Origin: Bacillota bacterium
GTDB taxonomy: Bacteria > Bacillota > Clostridia > Lachnospirales > Lachnospiraceae
NCBI GenBank assembly: GCA_023421505.1
Contig: JAEZTJ010000092.1
Location: 1-11,725, forward strand
DNA length: 11,725 nucleotides
Direction: 5' to 3'
This document shows positions 1-7,201 of the stretch, piece after piece. The notes below the pieces were generated by a model. The model saw only the letters and a program-made list of their open reading frames with translations. It was not told where the DNA came from and searched no databases. Position numbers and translations under genes: made by a program. Every line of letters begins with the position of its first letter. The first letter of the stretch is position 1.

Positions 1-84
1 CTTATAAATCTACCTTCTTTCAGAAATGTTGCCGCAGAACCGAAAGAATAGGCAGGCTGGTTATAAGTGCATTTTAATGTAAAA
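1..84 (+). other. Left edge, possible 3' end of an upstream gene (unidentified)
   Basis: Reading frame 3 is open from the window edge to a TAA at 75-77, and a hairpin begins eight bases later, which would suit the end of a plus-strand gene. The 24 codons visible are rich in Cys, Arg and Lys and match no family I know. Frame 1 also stays open, but only to 51. On the minus strand a plausible-looking peptide can be read, but it has no start codon in frame. I cannot assign a product, and the stretch may be non-coding. Confidence 0.2.
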
Positions 85-116
85 AAATATCGGGGTAAAG
101 TACTACCCCAATATTT
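85..116. terminator. Hairpin, probable (bidirectional) intrinsic terminator
   Basis: The arms AAATAT-C-GGGGTA (85-97) and TACCCC-A-ATATTT (104-116) pair with a single C/A mismatch around a six-base loop. Seven A residues at 81-87 become a U-run when the minus strand is transcribed. In the plus direction the U-rich tail is weaker. It separates whatever lies to the left from the promoter of the TraB-family gene. Confidence 0.5.
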
Positions 117-171
117 ATTATAGAACCCTTTTTCATAAAGTTTAGAATTTGATTAATATTATTTTTAATGA

Positions 172-200
172 TTGACACTGATCCGGCTAACCAATATACT
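172..200 (+). promoter_or_regulatory. Sigma-A-type promoter for the TraB-family gene
   Basis: A perfect -35 box TTGACA (172-177) and a -10 box TATACT (195-200) are separated by 17 bases, the ideal spacing. Transcription should start near 206-208, giving a leader of about 60 bases before the ATG at 269. Confidence 0.7.
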
Positions 201-268
201 TGAATTATCAAGAAATTTCTGGTAACGAACTAAATAATATTACAACAGAAGGAAGGAACAAATAAGAA

Positions 269-1708
269 ATGAAAAAAAGAATTTTATCATTTTTTCTTGC
301 AATACTTTTATTATTAACAGTTCTGCCGGTATCAAACGTATTCGCAGCAGAGGATATGAAAGGATATGCAACCGATTTTACAGATTCAGATGAAACCGTC
401 AGTGGGTGGGCGCTAGATGAATTAGTTAAGGGCCAATACTATGGCGTATATCCGGTGTCCTGGGACGATAAGGATATGACAGCGCCAATTACGCAGGGGC
501 AAATAAGGATACTCCTTGCACAATTTAGATTAAAAATTTTAAATACGGATTGTGTAACAAAAAATCCTGATACAATTTATTCTTTTAGTAAGAAAATAAC
601 GGTAGAGAAGATTATTGATACTTTTTATACAATGCTGACCGGAATGGAATTCACATCGGATATTGGTATCAATGGTAAAACAGCACTTAAATTTATGAAG
701 GATAATGGAATTTATACCGGAACTAATGGTGAAATGAAGCTGACAGATGCCTGTTCCATTGAACAAGCCTGTGTCATTGCTATAAGGTTAGTAACCTATG
801 TGTATGATAAATTAGATGCAGCCAGTAAAGGTTTTTTATGGGTTACAAAATCCGGCGGTAATACTGTTTATATGTTAGGTTCTATTCATCTTGCAACTAC
901 TGATATTTATCCTCTCAGTGAGGATATTATAAAAGCATATGAAAGTTCAGATGCATTAGTTGAAGAATTAGATGCATTAAATATAAAAGGTGCCATGAGT
1001 GTAGCTTCATTAGGTATGTATACAGATGGAACCAGTTTAAAGGATCATGTATCTGCTGAAACCTATAAAAAAGTAATAGAGCTTGGAGCATTATATGGTT
1101 ATACGGAGGATATATTATTACTTTTTAAACCCTGGTATCTTTATTCTATCTTTTCTTCCCTAGCTTATACGGGAAATGGTGACGGAGAAGCAGCAGATGA
1201 AGCCTCTAGCTTAGGTATTGATATGAATTTTCTGGTAAATGCTTATCTTACCGGAAAACCTGTTATGGAAGTAGAAGGCTATGAATTTCAAGCTAAGGTC
1301 CTTGACAGTTTTTCCGATGAACTTGAGGAGTATCTACTTAATTTTACTATTGATCAGATACAAAAAGGTATCGATACCAATGATAATGAAACAACGCAAT
1401 TGCTTAATCTAGCATTGGAATTATGGCATGAGGGAGATGTTGAGACCTTCTTATCTGTGAATTCATCTGAAGATGAAAACCCGGAGTTATCTACTGATGA
1501 TCCAAAGGAAGCTCAGTTACTAAATGAATACAATGAAAAGCTTATTACACAGCGGGATAAAGGAATGGCAGATTATATTGATAAATTATTAAAAGCAGAA
1601 GGCAGCTCAACATATTTTGTAGTAGTCGGAAGCGGACATTATATCAGTGATCATAGTGTAATTGATATATTAAAGGAAAAAGGCTACGAAATCACACAGA
1701 TTAAATAG
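269..1708 (+). CDS. Secreted TraB/GumN (Tiki-like) family protein with SLH-like N-terminal half
   Basis: The 479-residue protein starts with a classic signal peptide (KKR, a Leu-rich core, then VFA/AED with cleavage near residue 26). It is therefore exported or cell-surface attached. Residues about 35-90 and 138-182 resemble degenerate S-layer homology modules (aromatic and Asp-rich, then ITQGQ-like and SIEQA-like helices). From about residue 195 the TraB/GumN domain follows. It carries the two GxxH motifs of that superfamily, GSIH (204-207) and GSGH (454-457), plus an acidic VEELD pair at 232-233. Family members are proposed metal-dependent proteases or hydrolases (animal Tiki, enterococcal TraB), but the substrate of bacterial secreted forms is unknown. 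The gene stands alone, with its own promoter and a downstream hairpin. An AAGGAAGG ribosome site lies about 12 bases before ATG, a slightly long spacing. The domain call is firm; the biological role is not. Confidence 0.88.
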   Translation: MKKRILSFFLAILLLLTVLPVSNVFAAEDMKGYATDFTDSDETVSGWALDELVKGQYYGVYPVSWDDKDMTAPITQGQIRILLAQFRLKILNTDCVTKNPDTIYSFSKKITVEKIIDTFYTMLTGMEFTSDIGINGKTALKFMKDNGIYTGTNGEMKLTDACSIEQACVIAIRLVTYVYDKLDAASKGFLWVTKSGGNTVYMLGSIHLATTDIYPLSEDIIKAYESSDALVEELDALNIKGAMSVASLGMYTDGTSLKDHVSAETYKKVIELGALYGYTEDILLLFKPWYLYSIFSSLAYTGNGDGEAADEASSLGIDMNFLVNAYLTGKPVMEVEGYEFQAKVLDSFSDELEEYLLNFTIDQIQKGIDTNDNETTQLLNLALELWHEGDVETFLSVNSSEDENPELSTDDPKEAQLLNEYNEKLITQRDKGMADYIDKLLKAEGSSTYFVVVGSGHYISDHSVIDILKEKGYEITQIK

Positions 1709-1764
1709 TAAAATTAATTTTGTTTAAACGATAGTTATTGGTAATGAAATATTTATAATGCTCT

Positions 1765-1856
1765 AAGGCTGTTTCAATTGGAATTCATAATTAACTGCAA
1801 TTTTTAATCGTATTGCCGTAATTATTAGAATACATAGTAAAACAGCCTTTTCTTTT
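1765..1856 (+). terminator. Long-stem hairpin, likely terminator of the TraB-family gene
   Basis: AAGGCTGTTT (1765-1774) pairs perfectly with AAACAGCCTT (1840-1849), followed by a T-rich run to about 1858. The roughly 65 bases in between fold back further: ATTC-ATAATTA against TAATTAT-AGAAT, and GCAAT against ATTGC at the tip. The whole is an about 85-base imperfect hairpin, longer than a normal terminator. It may be a small palindromic repeat that doubles as one. Confidence 0.5.
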
Positions 1857-1881
1857 TATCCTACATATGCTGCATTGTATA

Positions 1882-1911
1882 TTGAGCATATTTATGGTAG
1901 TATTGTGTAAT
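1882..1911 (+). promoter_or_regulatory. Possible promoter for the M16 peptidase gene
   Basis: TTGAGC (1882-1887) and TGTAAT (1906-1911) are 18 bases apart, in the only spacer before the peptidase gene. Both boxes depart from consensus, so this is a weak call. Confidence 0.3.
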
Positions 1912-1971
1912 ACTTACATACAACCATTATCCGTTTATCAGACTTTTTTACATCAAAAAACTATGCGGATT

Positions 1972-1980
1972 GGGAGGAAA
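1972..1980 (+). promoter_or_regulatory. Ribosome binding site that fixes the M16 start
   Basis: GGGAGGAAA ends four bases before the ATG at 1985. It overlaps the codons that follow the alternative TTG at 1970, so translation from the TTG is unlikely. Confidence 0.8.
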
Positions 1981-1984
1981 CCAT

Positions 1985-3250
1985 ATGACTAATATAAGTA
2001 AGCTATCCAACAAAATAACCGTAATAACAGAAGTATTACCATATCTACGCAGTGCATCCTTAGGTATCTGGGTTAAAGTAGGCTCCGCTAATGAGGATGA
2101 TACAAATAATGGAATTGCTCATATTATTGAGCATATGCTTTTTAAAGGTACAAAAAATCGTAATGCCAAGCAGATTGCAGATGAGATGGCGAAAATTGGA
2201 GGCAATATGAATGCCTTTACGAGTAAAGAATGTACCTCATATTATGCTACGACCTTAAGTGAACATCTACCAATATCAATTGATATCCTGGCTGATATGT
2301 TTCTTTCCTCTTTAATTGATGAAAAAGCACTAAAGAAAGAAAAGGGGGTAATCATAGAAGAAATTGATATGTATGATGATTCCCCGGAGGATCTCGTTCA
2401 TGAAATGCTCCAGCAGAGAGTATGGAAGGGGCATCCGCTTGGTTACTTAATTTCAGGTACAAAAAAGATTGTTCGAAGAGTTACCAGAGAACAGATCATG
2501 GAATTTATGAATAGCTACTATGTAGGTGAGAATATTATTATATCAGTAGCAGGCAATTTTGATGAAGCTTCCATACGAAAGCTTCTGGAAGATAAATTTG
2601 GTAAGTTGAAGTCTAGCAGTGTTAAACCAATCAAGTCCTCCGGAAAACCACAATATAACAAAGTACTCTGTGAAAGAGAGAAAGATATTGAACAGCTTCA
2701 TTTAAATATAGCATTTGAAGGTATCTCCTATATGTCTGAGGAGCGATATATTTTATCTGTATTAAATTCTATATTAGGAGGAAGTATTAATTCCAGGCTT
2801 TTCCAAAAAATAAGAGAGAACAGCGGACTAACCTATTCCATCTATTCCTATGGCAGCTCTTATCGCGAGACTGGTTTATATCATATCTACGCTGCTATGA
2901 ATCCATCTCAGATGCTTACTGTAATGAAGAAAATACAGAGGATCATTAACGATATTAAGAAAAAGGGAGTAACGGCTGAAGAGCTTTTCATGACAAAGGA
3001 ACAGATAAAAACTGAATTGATTCTGGGTAATGAAAGTGCGAAAAGTAGAATGAATTCAAACGCAAAATCAATAATTTACAGAGGTCACATTGTGCCTATC
3101 GAGGAACTTATCGAGGAGATTAATAAAGTTAGCCTTTCTAGAATAATTGAATTTGCTAATCATTATCTGGATCTGAATAAAGCTTCCGTATCATGCGTCG
3201 GAAATCTTAAGGAAATTGATTTGAAAGCAATTGGTTTTTCATCATATTAG
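1985..3250 (+). CDS. M16 family zinc metallopeptidase (processing-protease type)
   Basis: This is a 421-residue protein of the insulinase/pitrilysin family, of the short M16B type like Bacillus YmxG/MlpA and mitochondrial processing peptidase subunits. The inverted zinc motif HIIEH is at residues 46-50. The third ligand, a Glu in the EEIDMYDDSP segment (residue 126), lies the usual 76 residues further on, so the active site looks intact. The inactive-like second half carries the expected GGSINSRLFQKIRENSGLTYS segment near residues 260-280. No signal peptide is seen, so it is probably cytoplasmic. The frame extends upstream to a TTG at 1970, but GGGAGGAAA at 1972-1980 is an excellent ribosome site for the ATG at 1985 and would lie inside the longer version. 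I therefore start at ATG. The physiological substrate is unknown; peptide turnover is likely. Confidence 0.93.
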   Translation: MTNISKLSNKITVITEVLPYLRSASLGIWVKVGSANEDDTNNGIAHIIEHMLFKGTKNRNAKQIADEMAKIGGNMNAFTSKECTSYYATTLSEHLPISIDILADMFLSSLIDEKALKKEKGVIIEEIDMYDDSPEDLVHEMLQQRVWKGHPLGYLISGTKKIVRRVTREQIMEFMNSYYVGENIIISVAGNFDEASIRKLLEDKFGKLKSSSVKPIKSSGKPQYNKVLCEREKDIEQLHLNIAFEGISYMSEERYILSVLNSILGGSINSRLFQKIRENSGLTYSIYSYGSSYRETGLYHIYAAMNPSQMLTVMKKIQRIINDIKKKGVTAEELFMTKEQIKTELILGNESAKSRMNSNAKSIIYRGHIVPIEELIEEINKVSLSRIIEFANHYLDLNKASVSCVGNLKEIDLKAIGFSSY

Positions 3251-3251
3251 T

Positions 3252-3394
3252 TAATTGCGAAACTATATAGTTTTGTTAATTGTATACACAACATATACTA
3301 GTCCTTCGCTTCAACGCTCCTATGAGCTTAACTTCCGCTCCGGAATAGTATATGCTATGTATACAATGCTTATAATTACTGAGTTTCGCAATTA
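3252..3394. repeat. 143-bp imperfect palindrome (MITE-like or structured RNA)
   Basis: The outer arms are TAATTGCGAAACT (3252-3264) and its exact reverse complement AGTTTCGCAATTA (3382-3394). The inner arms at 3279-3300 and 3346-3367 (22 bases each) are complementary except for three central positions. The two linkers between outer and inner arms are both exactly 14 bases but are not complementary. The 45-base centre (3301-3345) is richer in G and C and less clearly paired. It fills almost the whole spacer between the M16 and AIM24 genes, starting two bases after the stop codon. It could be a miniature inverted-repeat element, or act as terminator or processing site. I see no transposase. Confidence 0.7.
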
Positions 3395-3423
3395 CCTATC
3401 ATAATAATATAAGGAGGTTTCAC

Positions 3424-4104
3424 ATGAGATATGAAATAGTTGGTGAACCGTTGCCGGTGGTAACGTGTCAGGTAAGTGCAGGAGAAACATTAATCACAGA
3501 AAGTGGTTCCATGAGTTGGATGACACCGAATATGAAAATGGAAACATCAACGAATGGTGGAATTGGTAAAGCCTTAGGAAGGATGTTTTCGGGAGATTCT
3601 ATCTTCCAAAACAGATATACTGCAATGGGTGGGGATGGAATGATTGCCTTTGCCTCAAGCTTTCCGGGATCTATTCGTGCTCTTGAAATTGGGCCTGGTA
3701 ATAACATGATCGTTCAGAAATCCGCTTTTCTTGCTTCTGAAGCAGGTGTTGAGCTTTCTATCCATTTTCAAAAAAAGCTTGGTAGCGGATTGTTTGGCGG
3801 TGAAGGCTTTATCATGCAGAAATTATCGGGACGAGGTATAGCATTTATAGAAATCGATGGGTATGCTATGGAATACGTACTTCAACCAGGCCAGCAGATG
3901 GTAATTGATACCGGTTATTTAGCAGCGATGACAGAAGGCTGTACTATGGATATCCATACTGTACCAGGCGTAAAAAATATGCTGTTTGGTGGAGAAGGTA
4001 TCTTCAATACGGTAGTTACAGGACCGGGCAGGATTATCTTACAAACCATGCCTGCTAGTAATGTAGCCGCAACCTTAAGACCTTTCTTTCCGTCAGCGAA
4101 GTAG
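3424..4104 (+). CDS. AIM24 / TIGR00266 family protein
   Basis: The 226-residue protein matches the AIM24 family (formerly DUF124) over its whole length. Features of the family that can be seen are the N-terminal ETLITESGSMSWM segment, glycine-rich turns such as GLFGGEGFIMQ and MLFGGEGIFNT, the QPGQQMVIDTGYLAAM segment, and the ending GPGRIILQTMP. Together they make a beta-rich, pseudo-repeated fold. The family is named after yeast mitochondrial AIM24. The bacterial function is not established, and cytoplasmic location is inferred from the lack of a signal peptide. A strong AAGGAGG ribosome site (3411-3417) precedes the ATG. The gene is separated from M16 by the palindrome, so co-transcription is possible but not certain. 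Confidence 0.92.
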   Translation: MRYEIVGEPLPVVTCQVSAGETLITESGSMSWMTPNMKMETSTNGGIGKALGRMFSGDSIFQNRYTAMGGDGMIAFASSFPGSIRALEIGPGNNMIVQKSAFLASEAGVELSIHFQKKLGSGLFGGEGFIMQKLSGRGIAFIEIDGYAMEYVLQPGQQMVIDTGYLAAMTEGCTMDIHTVPGVKNMLFGGEGIFNTVVTGPGRIILQTMPASNVAATLRPFFPSAK

Positions 4105-4118
4105 CATTGCTATTTTTT
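4098..4118 (+). terminator. Weak intrinsic terminator overlapping the AIM24 stop codon
   Basis: AAGTAGC, a three-base loop ATT, and GCTATTT form a short stem that includes the stop codon and runs into a T-run (4112-4119). The stem is short and contains a G-T pair, so termination may be partial. Confidence 0.35.
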
Positions 4119-4119
4119 T

Positions 4120-4160
4120 ATTTACCAATTGATCATAAGGCGCCATCCGAAAAGCATCAT
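4120..4160. repeat. 41-bp dispersed repeat, copy A
   Basis: Identical to 7051-7091 at 39 of 41 positions, in the same orientation. It begins 16 bases after the AIM24 stop codon. On the minus strand it lies inside a 30-codon open frame (ATG at 4185, TGA ending at 4093) without a ribosome site. The repeat part reads DAFRMAPYDQLVN; the other copy reads the same peptide with two substitutions. Confidence 0.85.
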
Positions 4161-4293
4161 AACGAATGTTTTCCGATAAGTACATGGGCTTATTTTATCA
4201 AGTAATGCTTAGCTTTTTTATTGCGAAGTTTGAGTAAGTTAGCATAATGTACCTTATAATAAGTATTAAGTAGAAGTATCCATTGGACGGAGG

Positions 4294-4353
4294 CTGTCTA
4301 ATTCTTACGCAGAAATTTTATATCATGCTAGATAAAGCGTGAGAATTAGGCAG
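4294..4353. repeat. Inverted repeat, 17-bp stem
   Basis: CTGTCTAATTCTTACGC (4294-4310) and GCGTGAGAATTAGGCAG (4337-4353) pair completely if two G-U pairs are allowed on the plus-strand RNA. The 26-base loop contains a small TATC/GATA stem. The wobble pairs form in RNA read from the plus strand and become A/C mismatches in minus-strand RNA, which favours a plus-strand transcript. Confidence 0.75.
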
Positions 4354-4429
4354 CATATAGAATTAAGTTATTTGCTTTGCTAGAATATTATTCATATAGA
4401 TATTGTACAGTATACGTACAGTTTAAGAT

Positions 4430-4454
4430 GACATCCAGCGATGGAGTCTTTTTT
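4430..4454 (+). terminator. Intrinsic terminator with GNRA loop
   Basis: GAC-A-TCCA, loop GCGA, TGGA-GTC, then six T residues (4449-4454). The stem has seven pairs with one bulged A. It ends either leftover AIM24 transcripts or the candidate small RNA. Confidence 0.6.
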
Positions 4455-4573
4455 ATTCTATAGGTGAGACTAATTCTGTAAAGTACATCGTCATAGGTGG
4501 CGTGAAAAACTCTCCAGACAGGATACATATCTAGGCTTATATTAAATCCGTTCGGATATTAGTAGATCCTTTT

Positions 4574-4620
4574 ACCTTTTACGATTAGCTTAAGGCTTCG
4601 TATAAGGTGTATCATTTTTA
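4574..4620 (+). terminator. Hairpin, possible second terminator
   Basis: ACCTTTTACGA (4574-4584) pairs with TCGTATAAGGT (4598-4608) with one A/A mismatch around a 13-base loop. A T-run at 4615-4619 follows after six bases. The distance to the T-run makes it a weaker terminator; it may be an RNA structure in the hydrolase leader. Confidence 0.35.
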
Positions 4621-4753
4621 TTTAGATTTAACTAATAAAATAGTTTATTGAGGTAATTGTGATTCTTAGCAATTGTAAGTGTTTATACCATTAATACAAC
4701 GAAATAGTTAAGCAATTATTAAAATAAATTATTTACATATAGGAGATGTTTGA

Positions 4754-6940
4754 TTGAGAATATTACATAAAATAAAAGAAATTTTCTTTAGACAAAAAAA
4801 TAATTGGAGTTCTTTTAGGGAAAAGAATTATTCTAATACAGAGTCGAGTAAAATTTGGTTATTTAATCTATATAGCAGTATAATGATTGGAAGTCTTTTT
4901 ATTGATTCCGGATTACCTAAAATTATAAGCTTTATTCTATTTACTGGGCTGGCTTATCTATTTATTAACCTCATACGAATTATTTTAATTTTAGTTTTGA
5001 AACCTATCTTTCATAAGGGGGTAAAATCGGCAAGCTATACGATCCTGTTATTATTGACAATTTTTATACCCATGTATGCCGGTTCCTATGTGGTGTCCAT
5101 GCCATTGATACTACTTATATCGATAGGTATAACTGCGATGGAAATACTTTTCGCAAAAAGTATCTGGAGCTTTTTTTGTTGTAAAAGAAGATCTGTGCCA
5201 GTTATCGTAACGCTTAGTATAACTGTGATATTAAACATTATGATTGGAGTATTATTATTTGGTGAAGGTTATAAGGACAATTATAGGAATAGCTATTTAT
5301 CTCTAAGTAATCAATCCAGGAATAATCTATCCGAAATGAAGCAAAATTTATTAGAGCTTGGGAAACTGCCAGTTAGTCATACCGAATATGGTATAAAGCG
5401 TGATGATGGTTTACCACGAAAGACTACTGACCTTACACCATATATAGATAATTATCAGGGAATCTCCAGTAAGCTTAGGGGATTATATTGGAAGTATGAT
5501 ATTGACAAAGTTCCGTTAGCAGGTAAGATATGGTATCCAACACAGGGTGAAAATTTTCCTGTGCTGTTTATAATACACGGAAATCATATTATGACAACAA
5601 AATCATACTTAGGTTATGATTACCTTGGTGAATACCTTGCAAGCTATGGATATGTGGTTATATCGGTAGATGAAGCTTTTTGTAATACCTATATAAACTT
5701 TGGACTTAGCAATGAAAATGACGCCAGAGCAATCCTTTTATTAGAGAATATGCGATTGATAGAAAGCTATAATAATGATAAAAAAAGTAGATTATATCAG
5801 AAAATGAATTTCTCTAATATAGCGTTAGCCGGTCATTCCAGAGGAGGCGAGAGTGTTGCAACAGCTGCACTATTCAATCATTACGATTGTTATCCGGATG
5901 ATGGTAATATAAAGTGGGATTATAATTTTAATATAAAATCCTTAATTGCAATTGCTCCTACCTATGATCAATATCAACCTGCACAGCATGCAGTACAAGT
6001 AAATGATTTGAATTATCTTCTCATACAAGGCTCCAACGACCATGATGTATCAAGCTTTATGGGCTATAGTCAATATCATAATATAACCTTTCATAAAGAT
6101 AGTGATTTACTAAAAGCATGTGTATATGTTGCAGGAGCGAATCATGGTCAATTTAATACAAAATGGGGCAGATATGATCTTCCTTATCCAATAAAGCCCT
6201 TTTTGAATACGAATAATCTGCTATCCGCAAGTGAGCAGAGAAATATCTTGAAAGCTTATACCAAAGTATTTCTTGATATAACGTTAAAAAATGACAAAAC
6301 AAACAAATCCTTTATAACGGATAATCAATCCGATCGAAGCGGTTTGCCCAGTACCATATATATTCAGAGCTATCAAGATTCCTCCTTAGAATTGTTATGT
6401 GATTTTGATGAAGATTCTAATACTAAATATGGTATAGCAGATACCGTTTTATTAGATGCAAAAAATATGTCCAAATGGAAAGAGGTTAAAAACCCCATAA
6501 CAAAGGCAGCTAATGATTATGTTCTTTCTCTTGAATGGAAAGATACAAAAGAAGCTGATTATTCCATTACTTTACCAAGATATAATGCTTTAGATGGATA
6601 TCTTCAATTTGATATAATGGATATTAAGAAGGAAAGCTTACAAAGCAATAATCTTGACGCAGTGGTTTCGCTTACAGATTCTCATGGAAACATAAGTTCA
6701 TTACATAGTAAGGATTATATTACATTATATCCGCCTTTACCGGTGATGTTGTTCAAGCTGCAATTTCTGACGAACACAAAAGATTATAAACTATGCTTCC
6801 AAACAGTGCGTTTATCCTGTAAAGAGTTTCAAAAAATGAATAATGATTTTGACAGCACCTCTATAGTTAAAATTGATTTCAAATTTGACAAAAATAAGAA
6901 TGGAAAAGTAATGCTTGATAATATTGGATTTGGAAAATAG
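4754..6940 (+). CDS. Membrane-anchored alpha/beta serine hydrolase with C-terminal beta domain
   Basis: This is a 728-residue, three-part protein. Residues about 34-170 hold around five hydrophobic membrane segments. Residues about 255-490 are an alpha/beta-hydrolase domain: oxyanion segment IIHGNH (273-278), nucleophile elbow GHSRGG with Ser362, an acid in QGSNDHD (Asp429 or Asp431) and His464 in GANHGQ. The layout is like PAF-acetylhydrolase or chlorophyllase-type esterases, and the triad looks complete. Residues about 560-728 look like a beta-sandwich, ending VMLDNIGF as in some carbohydrate-binding modules. With five membrane spans the hydrolase should face outside if the N-terminus is inside (KIKEIFFRQKNN is basic). 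Translation starts at TTG 4754 with AGGAG at 4741-4745; no in-frame ATG lies near. Substrate is unknown; a surface ester, lipid or polysaccharide acyl group is a guess. Confidence 0.82.
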   Translation: MRILHKIKEIFFRQKNNWSSFREKNYSNTESSKIWLFNLYSSIMIGSLFIDSGLPKIISFILFTGLAYLFINLIRIILILVLKPIFHKGVKSASYTILLLLTIFIPMYAGSYVVSMPLILLISIGITAMEILFAKSIWSFFCCKRRSVPVIVTLSITVILNIMIGVLLFGEGYKDNYRNSYLSLSNQSRNNLSEMKQNLLELGKLPVSHTEYGIKRDDGLPRKTTDLTPYIDNYQGISSKLRGLYWKYDIDKVPLAGKIWYPTQGENFPVLFIIHGNHIMTTKSYLGYDYLGEYLASYGYVVISVDEAFCNTYINFGLSNENDARAILLLENMRLIESYNNDKKSRLYQKMNFSNIALAGHSRGGESVATAALFNHYDCYPDDGNIKWDYNFNIKSLIAIAPTYDQYQPAQHAVQVNDLNYLLIQGSNDHDVSSFMGYSQYHNITFHKDSDLLKACVYVAGANHGQFNTKWGRYDLPYPIKPFLNTNNLLSASEQRNILKAYTKVFLDITLKNDKTNKSFITDNQSDRSGLPSTIYIQSYQDSSLELLCDFDEDSNTKYGIADTVLLDAKNMSKWKEVKNPITKAANDYVLSLEWKDTKEADYSITLPRYNALDGYLQFDIMDIKKESLQSNNLDAVVSLTDSHGNISSLHSKDYITLYPPLPVMLFKLQFLTNTKDYKLCFQTVRLSCKEFQKMNNDFDSTSIVKIDFKFDKNKNGKVMLDNIGFGK

Positions 6941-7015
6941 TATGGTGATACCTGATTTTGAGTTATTAACTCAAGCTTCGCTTTCCTGCTGACTTCAATG
7001 ATAAAGTTGGAATTC

Positions 7016-7048
7016 ACTTATGGATTTCATTTATAGAAAGCCATAAGT
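7016..7048. terminator. Hairpin, possible terminator after the hydrolase gene
   Basis: ACTTATGGATTTC (7016-7028) and GAAAGCCATAAGT (7036-7048) pair at 12 of 13 positions around a seven-base loop. There is no strong T-run on either side, so it may be a transcript-end structure rather than a true intrinsic terminator. Confidence 0.4.
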
Positions 7049-7050
7049 AA

Positions 7051-7091
7051 ATTTACCAATTGATCATAAGGCGCAATCCCAAAAGCATCAT
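7051..7091. repeat. 41-bp dispersed repeat, copy B
   Basis: Differs from 4120-4160 at two positions only. It is in the same orientation relative to the plus-strand genes and starts two bases after the hairpin. On the minus strand it reads DAFGIAPYDQLVN, in frame with the same peptide from copy A, but the frame has a stop three codons upstream. Confidence 0.85.
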
Positions 7092-7201
7092 TAGCCTAAT
7101 GTAGGTTATTAATATGTTGTATTTTAAATAGATATAAATTTTGAATAAAGGATATGCTCAGGTCAATTTGTACTTGTACTACGACATACAATAAATGATA
7201 A

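Larger units (their letters stand above)
4230..4455 (+). ncRNA. Candidate small RNA (promoter-hairpin-terminator unit)
   Basis: TTGAGT (4230-4235) and a perfect TATAAT (4255-4260) are 19 bases apart. An alternative pair TTGCGA/CATAAT (4221-4248) has 16. Transcription from about 4267 would enter a hairpin with a 17-bp stem (4294-4310 with 4337-4353, two G-U pairs) and end at the terminator 4430-4454, giving a transcript of about 190 bases. There is no ribosome site with an open frame inside it. No known RNA family is recognised. The stem ends in GGCTGTCT-like bases that also resemble transposon tips, so a mobile-element relic is the main alternative. Confidence 0.35.
4105..4753. other. 649-base spacer without a convincing protein gene
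   Basis: Between the AIM24 and hydrolase genes I find no open frame with a ribosome site. The region is nevertheless structured. It holds one copy of a 41-bp dispersed repeat (4120-4160), a promoter-like pair (4230-4260), a 17-bp stem hairpin (4294-4353), a GNRA-looped terminator (4430-4454) and another hairpin (4574-4608). The last 130 bases are plain AT-rich leader of the hydrolase gene. Confidence 0.7.
6941..7201. other. Convergent spacer between hydrolase and epimerase genes
   Basis: No gene is seen. The spacer holds a 17-base near-perfect palindrome centred on TGAGTTATTAACTCA (6957-6973), a 13-bp stem hairpin (7016-7048) and the second copy of the dispersed repeat (7051-7091). No clear U-tailed terminator for the minus-strand gene is visible in the remaining 110 bases. 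Confidence 0.6.

Noticed and set aside
1..84. Minus-strand peptide running off the left edge
   Set aside because: No start codon is available in frame, and the frame runs through the hairpin at 85-116.
1970..1984. TTG start giving a 426-residue M16 peptidase
   Set aside because: The ribosome binding site GGGAGGAAA lies just inside this extension and serves the ATG at 1985.
4093..4185. 30-codon minus-strand gene containing the dispersed repeat
   Set aside because: The frame is preserved between copies but has no ribosome site, and copy B has a nearby stop; reported as a repeat, not as a gene.
4294..4353. Insertion sequence end, because of GGCTGTCT-like tips
   Set aside because: No transposase, no target duplication, and the tips do not extend symmetrically; kept only as an alternative.
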